DNA from: Candidatus Kuenenia stuttgartensis
Lineage (GTDB): Bacteria; Planctomycetota; Phycisphaerae; Phycisphaerales; SM1A02
Assembly: GCA_945902075.1 (NCBI GenBank)
Contig: CAMDMA010000012.1
Span: forward strand, 17,557-81,556
DNA length: 64,000 nt
Reading direction: 5' to 3'
The notes below the pieces were generated by a model. That model was not told where the DNA came from and ran no database searches. It saw nothing but the letters and a program-made list of their open reading frames with translations. Every line of letters starts with the position of its first letter. Position 1 is the first letter of the stretch. Positions 48,701 to 56,700 of this stretch are shown one piece after another. The translations under genes were made by a program, and so were the position numbers.

Positions 48701-49031
48701 GCATTTGGCTTGTCGACGCGAGCCGACCAACCGTAAAGTCGTAACTGCCGGGTGGAGTTGTCGCGGATGCGCGCGCAGTAAGGAGCGTGTCGTCGCTCGA
48801 TGTCGCATTCATCGTGTCAAAAACTTTACCGACACGAAGTCTCGAAGCGGAGTTCTTCAGATTCAGCAATCGCGCGTTAACGTCGAGGAGCGCTGTCTTT
48901 GCGCCCTGGAGCGTGCTGATCCGTCGTTGAATCGGAATCTTGCCGCGGCTGTCGAGCGCGAGGAGCTGCTCGATGATCTGCCCTGAGTTGATTCCACTGA
49001 CCAGTCCAATGCCGGTTGTAATGCCAGACAT
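45792..49031 (-). CDS. fliD: Flagellar hook-associated protein 2 (filament cap), very long form
   Basis: Caps the growing flagellar filament. 1079 residues, about twice the E. coli protein. The N-terminal GLVSGINSGQIIEQLLALDSRG and the coiled-coil TLQGAKTALLDVNARLLNLK match FliD_N; the C-terminal region with VTINDALGRIGDYDTYD, and a final coiled coil (ERYQSQFAAMEATMAKLQLQ), matches FliD_C. Between them are at least five repeats of the flagellin-IN/hook-IN type (short beta units such as SIKIRDALFHS... and FKITDSAGESATVDIG). Upstream is a small minus-strand frame. Confidence 0.95.
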   Translation of the reverse strand: MSGITTGIGLVSGINSGQIIEQLLALDSRGKIPIQRRISTLQGAKTALLDVNARLLNLKNSASRLRVGKVFDTMNATSSDDTLLTARASATTPPGSYDFTVGRLASTSQMLSRGFASKTTSPLGLDSLSFEWGDVGVERDIALSDVRGGSGVGRGSIKIRDALFHSETVDLSTAVTLREVVEKINGLEDVSVKASIENERLVIRDTTGGGASLIIEDIGAGTIASDLGIEGVFATQSVTGGQLNQLALASSVQSFNDGNGVFIRDGVVDFRIKVDGTTHDISLGRVDQPITTTTKLADLNNGLGVRINTTDADDFTVVTSTGVSVGVNLGAVVVDGETQDEAVTTVAEMLQRINSELEAAVGVGAVTVSLRSDGKGFMVTDTLAGPGPVKVLATGPNTDRTAKNLGIFTGPIDSGPTTLTGTIVRNKVATPRASTFEDIVARISAQTGGAVTAAINGAGTGISLSTAGASTIEVLAGTTDGSSFGAAVGERAARDLGIFRLSGTGSVSGTRVSTAVGTVRTENLRGGTGLGAPASITIADRSGTSFTFSSFGAHDTLDSLVRAINTDAAAAGVDVTLTIADSGRGLSATDSSGGSGTLTLSGDGATALGLAASSATNNIRGSDLERKYVGLATSLSSLAFGKGVGIGAFKITDSAGESATVDIGSDAVTIYDVMSEINSRGLLVEARLNDNGDGITLVDTNTGTPVNAMKVVDSSGSVARSLGILGTATTPGDDILGSFERMVDLDLTDTLDDVVGKINKAGLNVSASIVNAGSGATPFRLSLASTRSGTFGQMFVDSGSVDLGLLRTVEGRDASLFLGTGNPSTSFLFTSATNTFSDIVSGLEIDAKKAGATARVEVTRDVAGIVEGVKQLVVTINDALGRIGDYDTYDDEKKLRGPLLGDPTVARVRQQLIQTAQGPAKGIEGRYRYLSQVGVRFGKEGELVFDEAKFRAAYDTDPQAVEELFTGFEIQSTSSNSPVAGVTVEATTTTYSKLGFGDLFDQVLKKLTNSVDGVTTLADRSFQEQLDGLKERIDRFDARLVSKRERYQSQFAAMEATMAKLQLQQSSLGSLASNVALMG

Positions 49032-49483
49032 GCGCGACCTCCGCTTCTCAGGCAGCCTCTTGCAAGTTGCGTGCCAGCCCGAAGCTCACGCCGCATCGTT
49101 CATCGGCTCAACACGAGCACGGTCTTGCCCGATCGCTTGGACTGGGGTTGAATCCCATGTCGGCAGAAGCCGGCCCCGGCGTCGGAGTTCGAGTACGTCC
49201 CCCGCCCACTGCACCAGCACACGCTGAAACTTGGATTGCGCACACTCGACCTCTCGGGCCATACGTGCATCGTTCAGGTTGATCGGTGATTCCATTGGAG
49301 TGCGTCCCTGCGTTGCGGATCTTTGAGGGCCAGCCGTCATCCATGACGTTGGCGTTCCGAACTCATCGTCGCCAAGGTGGAGCTACTCAAGCGGGACTGA
49401 GAAAAATGCCGACGAAACTACGGCACAGGGATTGGGTACCCTGCGGCCACAAATCTGATTTGGTGTTATTGACCTATTCTTGG
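49032..49483 (-). other. Intergenic stretch with a doubtful small gene
   Basis: 452 bp between fliD and parB. The minus-strand frame 49086-49295 (69 codons: MESPINLNDARMAREVECAQ, then charged helix-like VLVQWAGDVLELRRRG) looks protein-like and could be a small flagellar or regulatory gene co-transcribed with fliD, but has no clear ribosome-binding site and no recognised family. The rest of the stretch shows nothing. Confidence 0.4.
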
Positions 49484-50572
49484 TCACACACGGCCGCCAA
49501 AACCCATCTTTTGCATCAGCCCGTCGAACTGATCGAGGTTGTAAAACTCTAGAACGAGTCTTCCTGACCCTTTCTTGCGACCCAGTTGGAGCGCCACACG
49601 CGTGCCGAGATGCTCGGTCAGTTGGCGCTCGAGATCAGCGACGTTTGCATCACGCGCTGTAAGTTCCGATTCTGAAGATACTTGCACTGAATCAGCTTGG
49701 ATGCCCTTGGGTCGCTGCGCGTGCTGAACCTGGCGCTCGAGTTCGCGAACCGACCAATCTTGGGCGACCGACTTCGCTGCGAGTTCAGCACGTTCACCAA
49801 GTTCCCCGATTGCGAGTAATGCCTTGGCGTGCCCTTGGGTGAGGCGACCGGACCGTACCAAGTCGGCCGTAGCGTGGTCGAGTTCGCTGAGCCGCAGAAG
49901 GTTGCTCACGGACGCTCGATCAAGACCGACCCTTTCCGCAATTTGTTGGTGAGTCATTCCAAAGTCCATTGCGAGGCGACGAAGTGCCAGAGCGCGCTCC
50001 ATCGGGTTGAGATCCTCACGCTGGATGTTCTCAATCAGCGCGAGTTCCGCAGCAGACTGGTCGGTCAAATCACGAACCAGAGCAGGAATGGTTGGAAGGC
50101 CAAGAAGCTTGGCCGCACGCCAGCGTCGCTCACCTGCAACCAATTCAAAACCCGACTGCGTAGGTCGAACCATGATGGGCTGCATCAAACCAGCCTGTTT
50201 GATGGACACTGCCAGCGCTTGAAGAGATGACTCATCGAAGTCGGTTCGGGGCTGTCGTCGATTCGGAATGATCTGCTCAATGGGCAAATCCCGAAGCCCA
50301 CTGTGCTTTGCGATCGTTGGCGACGGGGAAGCAAACCTTTCAGCTTCCATATCCACGATCAAGGCAGGGGGGGCTACGGTCGTGATCTCTGCCCCTCCGG
50401 TAGGGCGCGGTGTGCCGACGACTGGATCGTCGACCCTCAAAGCATTTGTTTGCGCTGCCCGTGGGGCGTGGGCTTGCGGGACCTGAATCTGCACAGGATT
50501 ACCCAAAAGGGCGCTCAACCCACGCCCCAACTTGCGAACTGGCCCTTTTCCGCTCTGATCAACTTGGTTCAT
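49484..50572 (-). CDS. parB: Chromosome-partitioning protein ParB
   Basis: CTP-dependent DNA clamp that loads at parS and spreads. 362 residues. N-terminal disordered region with a basic KLGRGLSALLGN start (ParA-interacting motif), then the N-domain LPIEQIIPNRRQPRTDF, box I GERRWRA, box II ENIQREDLNPMERA, the helix-turn-helix MTHQQIAERVGLDRASVSNLLRL and a C-terminal dimerisation domain. ATG 50572 chosen over the longer frame. Two parS-type sites lie just upstream. parA is not in the window. Confidence 0.96.
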   Translation of the reverse strand: MNQVDQSGKGPVRKLGRGLSALLGNPVQIQVPQAHAPRAAQTNALRVDDPVVGTPRPTGGAEITTVAPPALIVDMEAERFASPSPTIAKHSGLRDLPIEQIIPNRRQPRTDFDESSLQALAVSIKQAGLMQPIMVRPTQSGFELVAGERRWRAAKLLGLPTIPALVRDLTDQSAAELALIENIQREDLNPMERALALRRLAMDFGMTHQQIAERVGLDRASVSNLLRLSELDHATADLVRSGRLTQGHAKALLAIGELGERAELAAKSVAQDWSVRELERQVQHAQRPKGIQADSVQVSSESELTARDANVADLERQLTEHLGTRVALQLGRKKGSGRLVLEFYNLDQFDGLMQKMGFGGRV

Positions 50573-50586
50573 GGTGACTCCTTGAG

Positions 50587-50602
50587 TGTTCCACGGGGAA
50601 CA
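50587..50602. promoter_or_regulatory. parS: Near-parS site
   Basis: TGTTCCACGGGGAACA differs from the palindromic parS TGTTCCACGTGGAACA at one position. It is 15 bp upstream of the parB start, so ParB bound here could repress its own gene. Confidence 0.75.
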
Positions 50603-50679
50603 ATCCTTTATCTCTCCAGTCGTCTCGCCTGTCAACGCCACAGGTCCAAGAAGTTCGGCATAATGCTCTGTCTACGCCA

Positions 50680-50695
50680 TGTTCCACGTGGAACA
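50680..50695. promoter_or_regulatory. parS: Perfect parS site
   Basis: TGTTCCACGTGGAACA is a perfect 16-bp palindrome identical to the parS form used in several bacteria (for example pseudomonads). It lies 93 bp from the imperfect copy and 21 bp upstream of the divergent glycosyltransferase-like gene. Confidence 0.9.
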
Positions 50696-50716
50696 TTAGT
50701 TCTCGGACCACCCTTG

Positions 50717-52810
50717 ATGATTGATCGCTTCTCCAAACTTGGAGTGCCTGTTGGCTGGCGCGCAGCGGTGACCCTCCTATTGATCGCTCTTATTGCCCAT
50801 GCAGGGTCGCTTTCGTGCGGATGGATTTGGGATGACGACTCTTATGTCACCGCAAATCTTATTATGTCATCACCACATGGATGGTATGACGTATTTATCC
50901 CCCGCCTCACACCCCAGTACTACCCGTTGGTCTTCTTGGGCTTTTGGGTCCAGCACGCGATGGTGGGGGTCGAGCCGTTTTTCTACCACCTCGTCAATGT
51001 GCTCATGCATGCCGTGAATGGGCTGCTGCTCTTTCTTGTCCTTCGTCGGGTTGGGGTACCGAGCGCTTTTTGGATCGCGGCCATCTTTGCATGTCATCCC
51101 ATGGGTGTCGAAAGTGTCGCGTGGGTGACTGAGCGAAAAAACGTCCAGTCCATGATGTTTGCGCTCGGCAGTGTGTACTGCTTCATCCGCTCGCTTGATG
51201 CGTCGCCAGAGCGCAGGCTCGGTACGTGGATCGTATCGTTCGTCTTCTTTCTTGCGGCAATGCTGTCGAAGACAACCGCCGTGTTCGTCCCGCCATGCCT
51301 CGTGTTGATTGCGCTTTGGCAACGCCGCGTGATTCATGCGCGCCTTCTACTTGCCGTTCTTCCATACTTTGTAGTTGGCGCAACCCTTGGGCTTGTGACC
51401 GCACACCTTGAGAAGACGCACGTTGGTGCAAGCGGTCCAGACTTCGTGCTCACGATCGCTGAGCGATTTCAGTTGGCAGGGCGGTCGGCCATTTTCTACG
51501 CAGCAAGTTTCGTGCAGCCATGGCGACAGATATTCATCTATCCGCGATTTCAAATCGATACCACCAGTGTGCTTGCATGGCTCCCGATGATTGCAGGCAT
51601 TGCGCTTCTATTCGAAGGAACTCGACGATGGAGGCAGGGGCGCGGTCTCCTTGTCTGCTTCCTCTGGTACGCAGCAGCGTTGTTTCCAGCACTCGGCTTT
51701 GTTGATGTGTGGCCCTTCCAATACTCCTTTGTCGCAGACCACTTTGCGTATGCCGCGATTCCAGTACTCGCACTCGCATTCGTTCGACTTATCGATGTAC
51801 TTGGAATGCAGATTTATGCGGTCTCACGCATGACCAATGTGCTGCTGACTGTAACGGTGATTGCGTTCGTCGCATGTTCGATGCGTGCGACAAGCAAGTA
51901 TGAATCAGAAGAAACACTTTGGACTGCGACAATCGCCGACAATCCGGAAGCGTGGATTGCTCAAAATAATCTGGCAACGATCCGTCTCCGTGAAGCTGGC
52001 GTACTTGCATCGAAAGGCGAGATTGAAGACGCGCGCACGAAAGCTTCGGAGGCGCTTGTTTTGGCGAAGATTGCTGGAACGCTCAAGCCTGGCGAATTCA
52101 CCAACGCGGTCAATCGAAGCGAGGCACATCGTCTTCTTGGTGAAATCAAACAAGCGCTCACCGAAATCGACAACGCGATAGCGATGAAGCCAGAACTTGG
52201 TGACCTGCGATGGATGCGTGCGCGATTGCTTGAGTCGAGCGGACGAGTTGAGGAGGCTCGCGCTGGATTTCTACACGCTGCTGAACTGGTTGCAGGAACA
52301 TCGGCCGAGATCGCAGCGAGACGTGACCTCATGCGGCTTGCAATCGCGAGGGCCGATACCAACGACGCGATTGTGCAGTGTCGAAGGCTCGTTGAACTCG
52401 ACCGATTCAACGCGGACATGATCGCAAATCTTGGTGCGTTGCTCGCAGCCGGTGGCGATCGGGAGCAGGGGAGGCGCGAACTCTGGCGCTCGCTTCTTTT
52501 GCGGCAGAATTTCTCGAGTGAACAAGTGTTCGTCAGTGCGGCGCTGCGATACCTCAAACTCGCAATTGACTCCACGCTCGATGACGCCGAAGCACGTGAA
52601 GCAACAGCTCTCGCCAACGAGCTCTACGCACGAAGCAATCGCGATATCTCTGTGCGCTACCTTCAGCTCGCACTCCAGCTTTCGCGCGGCGATGAGTCGA
52701 CGCGGAACGAAATCGAGTCCATCGAGCAGGGCGCGCGGAGCGCAGGAGCAACGGTCTTCGCCGATGAAATCACAGCATTCCTCGCAAGGCGGCCACGCAA
52801 CGAAGGGTGA
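50717..52810 (+). CDS. TMTC-like GT-C membrane protein with TPR domain
   Basis: 697 residues. The first half is polytopic: VGWRAAVTLLLIALIAHAGSL, then the luminal/periplasmic WDDDSYVTANL (acidic DDD pair) and HLVNVLMHAVNGLLLFLVL with further helices to about 420. The second half is soluble with TPR repeats (AWIAQNNLATIRL, ALTEIDNAIAMKPELGDLRW, NADMIANLGALLAAGGDREQG). This architecture matches the TMTC / GT-C O-mannosyltransferase-like proteins and their bacterial relatives. It could glycosylate exported proteins with a lipid-linked sugar donor. ATG 50717 is chosen; the frame continues upstream through parB DNA. Confidence 0.8.
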   Translation: MIDRFSKLGVPVGWRAAVTLLLIALIAHAGSLSCGWIWDDDSYVTANLIMSSPHGWYDVFIPRLTPQYYPLVFLGFWVQHAMVGVEPFFYHLVNVLMHAVNGLLLFLVLRRVGVPSAFWIAAIFACHPMGVESVAWVTERKNVQSMMFALGSVYCFIRSLDASPERRLGTWIVSFVFFLAAMLSKTTAVFVPPCLVLIALWQRRVIHARLLLAVLPYFVVGATLGLVTAHLEKTHVGASGPDFVLTIAERFQLAGRSAIFYAASFVQPWRQIFIYPRFQIDTTSVLAWLPMIAGIALLFEGTRRWRQGRGLLVCFLWYAAALFPALGFVDVWPFQYSFVADHFAYAAIPVLALAFVRLIDVLGMQIYAVSRMTNVLLTVTVIAFVACSMRATSKYESEETLWTATIADNPEAWIAQNNLATIRLREAGVLASKGEIEDARTKASEALVLAKIAGTLKPGEFTNAVNRSEAHRLLGEIKQALTEIDNAIAMKPELGDLRWMRARLLESSGRVEEARAGFLHAAELVAGTSAEIAARRDLMRLAIARADTNDAIVQCRRLVELDRFNADMIANLGALLAAGGDREQGRRELWRSLLLRQNFSSEQVFVSAALRYLKLAIDSTLDDAEAREATALANELYARSNRDISVRYLQLALQLSRGDESTRNEIESIEQGARSAGATVFADEITAFLARRPRNEG

Positions 52811-53125
52811 TCGCGGTATGGTTCGCCGGTCCGATCGTTCGGACACGCGCACGGGTCCGAAAGCGGTTTAATTCCGCTACGAAGGCGTCACCGTGAACCA
52901 GCAACATGCTGGAACAGTCGGGTCGAGTCCCCTGCGCGTCGTACTTTCTGCCTCCGCTCCTGAGGCTTGGTCGAGTGCCGTTGTCGCGCGCGAGGTATTC
53001 GCGCGCAACTCGCGGCTCCCACACCATGCGCAACAGGGGAACCTCCTCGGAGGAGACCCGTTGTTTGCCGCGTTGGAGCCGCGGCCTGATTCGCGGTCGC
53101 TCATGCCGCGAGAAGGAGCATGCAC
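52811..53125 (+). other. Leader region of the VPAPG-tail protein
   Basis: 315 bp. Holds AGAAGGAG at 53111-53118, which sets the start at 53126. Several GC-rich hairpins are possible, e.g. CGCGCG/CGCGCG around 52985-53010 and CCTCC/GGAGG near 53041-53053. A plus-strand frame at 52893-53129 begins with GTG, runs through the region and overlaps the next start; it is weakly protein-like and probably a shadow. Confidence 0.4.
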
Positions 53126-53665
53126 ATGAAGTGCAGCAGTGTTTGCCTATCCGCCATTCTCTCCGTCGTCACAGTCGGAACCGACACCGCGTGGGCGGGC
53201 CTCGTCGGTCAATTTACGGTGGGTAGCGGAACCGTCACGAGTTACCTGCAGTTTGAGTTCGGAAACACGAACACCTATCTGTACGAAGTACTCCATAACG
53301 GCGGCGTCGATGGATCAGATCTCATCTCAATCGTCGCCGCGGCACAGCCGGGGTACTTTGAGTTCGACACGATCTCCTACTCGTTCGGTGATGTGTTGTA
53401 CGAGGTCAAAATCGGCGCGGACACCAATGCTGGGTTTGGTACGCCGCCAGATTATCTCGACTACTGGCACTACTGGACGCGCGATGTTGGCGAACGTGCG
53501 TGGACAGAATCATTTGTAGGGTTTAGTGACCGTGTCCACTCTGATGGTTCGTGGGACGGTTGGGTGTTTAACTCGGCCGCTGCACCAAGCGCTGTTCCAG
53601 CACCAGGGGTGATCGCATTGCTTGCCCTTGCCGGCATGCGAAATGGACGATCGCGGCGACGCTGA
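53126..53665 (+). CDS. Secreted protein with VPAPG (PEP-CTERM-like) sorting tail
   Basis: 179 residues. Signal peptide (MKCSSVCLSAILSVVTVGTDTAWA), a beta-rich body with many Tyr/Trp/Asp, and a C-terminal VPAPG, hydrophobic stretch (VIALLALAGM) and basic end (RNGRSRRR). That is the tripartite signal of PEP-CTERM-type exosortase substrates common in Planctomycetota. ATG 53126 has AAGGAG seven bases upstream; the earlier ATG at 53120 is too close to it. It is followed by a strong terminator. Confidence 0.8.
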   Translation: MKCSSVCLSAILSVVTVGTDTAWAGLVGQFTVGSGTVTSYLQFEFGNTNTYLYEVLHNGGVDGSDLISIVAAAQPGYFEFDTISYSFGDVLYEVKIGADTNAGFGTPPDYLDYWHYWTRDVGERAWTESFVGFSDRVHSDGSWDGWVFNSAAAPSAVPAPGVIALLALAGMRNGRSRRR

Positions 53666-53684
53666 TTGTCCGCGATGCATTTCA

Positions 53685-53723
53685 AAAATCCGGCGTCGCC
53701 TTGTATGGGCGACGCCGGATTTT
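53685..53723. terminator. Bidirectional terminator
   Basis: A perfect 16-bp stem (AAAATCCGGCGTCGCC / GGCGACGCCGGATTTT) with a 7-nt loop and T-rich flanks on both strands. It sits 20 bp after the VPAPG-tail gene and 16 bp after the end of the convergent giant gene. Confidence 0.92.
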
Positions 53724-53738
53724 GCATGGAGTGAAGTG

Positions 53739-56700
53739 TTACTTCAGCGTCTTCAGATATGCGACCGCATCGCGAATCTCGGCGTCTGTGAGAATCGTCG
53801 CCATGGACGGCATCGCACTTGCACCCGCATTCGCGAATCCTTCCACAACCTGCTCGTTGGGATTGACGAGTGAATGAAGGAGGTATCGCGCATCACCGCG
53901 GCTCGCGACTCCATCGAGGGCAGGAGCGGCGTTGCCTCCAGATCCAGCGATCGCGTGGCACTTCATGCAGACCGCACTCTGGTGATAAAGAACCACATTT
54001 CGACCCTGTGCTGGATCGCCACCATCGATGGCAAGCGCATCGAATCGCATGTTGGGATCGTCACCCAGTGAGGCCTTCCACCGAACGAGTGCTCCATGCA
54101 CTGGACCTTCGGTTCGATTGTTGCCGGCTTCGACAATGTCGAGCCGAAGTGCTGGGTCAAGAGAGCCATCGACGAGATGTGCGGCGATCGGAGCAAGTGC
54201 TGCATCAGCAACTGCGCCGAGTGTGCCGAGATCGCGAATCGCGCGTTGCCGCTCGAGTGTGGTCCCGTGCTCAGAGGCATCAGACAGCACAGCAAGTGCG
54301 CGAGCGTCGTTGGTACGAAGTAGCAGCGACCGCGCCTCCGCACGGAGTTCCGGCGCGTTGGATACGAGTGCCGCGTCGATCGCGGGAGCGAGCCGTCCGG
54401 CAGTATCGCCCGCGAGTGACCGAAGGCTTGACACCCGCTCTGTAGGTGAGAGTGTGGTGTCACCAACGGCGCGCAAGGACGCGTCGGGATCGAGCGAGAC
54501 GCCGTACTTTGCCGCGACATCGCGCGCGGTCGACCGGAGTAGTTGATCGGTGTTCTCTGCAAGCGGTGCAAGCTTTCGTGCGAGCACGCTCTTGAGGCCG
54601 TCGAGATCGCGAGCGGTCGCATCAATCGGCCGATAGGCGCCATTGACACGGTTGCGCGGCGGAGGTGCGCCCCACGCCCCAAGCGCATCAAGGGCTTCGA
54701 TGCGCATCGGGGTCGGGTTCGCTGGCGAGAGTGCGAAGTCGCAAAGAAGCGCGGTGGTCTCTGCGGTTCCTTCGGCAAGACATGCCTCAATCGCGCGGCG
54801 CATGTGAGGAAACTCGCTTTTGTCGACCGGAGCAGCGCCGATCGGTGCCTCCACTCGACCACTCGGAAGCGTCCATCGAATCGAACAGTGATCACCGCCG
54901 CCACCCTCCGCGTGAAGTGCTTGGATCGCATAGCGCTTCCCTTTCTCAAGCAGCACGGACTTCGAGCGCTGATGATCCTGAGCGTCATAGTCGCCGGGGT
55001 TTGAGTAGCCCTCGACATGCGCGATCTCTTTGAGCGTTGCAAAATCTTCGCTTGTTCCAAGCGAGAGAATCGAGTCATCGTCGCTCGCGATCGCGAACTG
55101 ATACTCGCCCGTTTCGGGCGCCTCCACGAATCCTCGAATGCGCGCAAGAAACTTGCTTCCAGCGTTCTTCGGAGCCTCGGCAATCACGAGGTCTGCCAAT
55201 TCTCCCGGTGCGGTTGCGAATATTGCCCCACTCCGAAGATCATCAACGGTGCCCACTCGATCAAGTTGCCAAACCTCGCGCGTGAACGTGTGCAAGGCAC
55301 GCGGAGTATCGTTGATCGTGGATAGTTCGACTGGTGCATTGAAACGCGCAATCGAAGCGGCGAGCTGCGCGCGTGAGAGTGGCATTGGGATGTCGTTGAT
55401 TGCGCGCGCGGCTTCGAGTCGAAGGATTCGTTCGGGATCGTTCAAGAAAATCGCGATGCGTGGATCACGCAACTTTCGCATCGCAAGGAGCGCACCCATG
55501 CGGATCGCTGGAACAGGATCTGCGGCGAGTTCACCGAGTTTCGCGCGGTCACCAATCCACGCGAGTGACTGTGCGCCCGCATGGCGAAGAAATGGATCGC
55601 GATCCGCATTTTCAGCGATGAGGGAAACGATCGCCGGAATCGATTCACGTGCGACGATTTTCCCAAGCGCAAGAGCCGCGAAGGCTCGCACACGCGCGTT
55701 ATCGTCGGCACAGAGATCGGCGAGCTTTTCAGCGGCATCAAGGCAACGCGCCTCGCCGAGCATGCGGGCAGCTTGGGCGCGTAGTTCGGCGTCGCGGTCC
55801 TCGAGGATCGGGAGCACAAACTCCGACGGCTGCAGATCCGCTGAGAGCGATTGTGCCTCCAACGCACCCGACTCGCGCAGACGGGTGGATGCTTGCTGAC
55901 CGAGTGCCCAGATTGCGTGAATACGTGCGAAACGATTGGTCGCGTTGCGGGCGATATCGCCGAGAAGTTCTGTCGTCGTCCGACCGCACGCCGCGAGTGC
56001 AAACTGCGCACGCTGACGCACCCGACGATCGGCATGTGCGAGCAGTGCGGCGAGTTCGTCCGCATCACGCTGCGTAAAGCCTTCCTTGAAAAGCCGTGTC
56101 ACCTCTGCGATTCGTGGATCTGCCATCGCTGCTGGATCCCACACCGCATAGAGCTCACCCTTTTCGCCGCTCTCCCAACCCCCACCCCAGTCGGTCATAT
56201 ACATCTTGCCGTCGTATCCAAAGTCGACATCTGTTGGTAAAACATTTTCGACAAACGGATGCTCGTCAACCACCCGAAATCCTGCACCGACCGGCTCAAC
56301 TGCAAGCGCGAGCACGCGGGAGTAACTGTCGCCCCCGAGGAAATCGCAAAGGAAGAAATGGTCGTCATAGCGGGCAGAAAGTCCGAGGCCAGGATAGAAG
56401 GCAAGGCCTGATGGACCGCTGCCAACATGATCAAGCGGGGGGAGCGTCCATGCTGGCTGAAGCGGTGAGAAATCCTTGACCTTGTCTGGCGCGAGATCAG
56501 GACGGAGATGCCAAATGCCCTCTTGATTCCAGGGTCCGCGCTGGTTTGCACCCTCAAGCGTTTGGTAGTCCATCGACCAGCCTGTCTCGCCGCCTTCCAT
56601 GCAGTACACAAACCGCGCCTTGTCGCCGCCGTCAGAGTTGTTGTCACCGGTGAAAAGATTTCCGTAGTTGTCGAAAGCGAGCTCCTGTGGATTGCGCAGC

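Noticed and set aside
49484..52810. Chromosome origin near parB
   Set aside because: No DnaA boxes, dnaA, gidA or rnpA in view; parS sites alone do not locate the origin.
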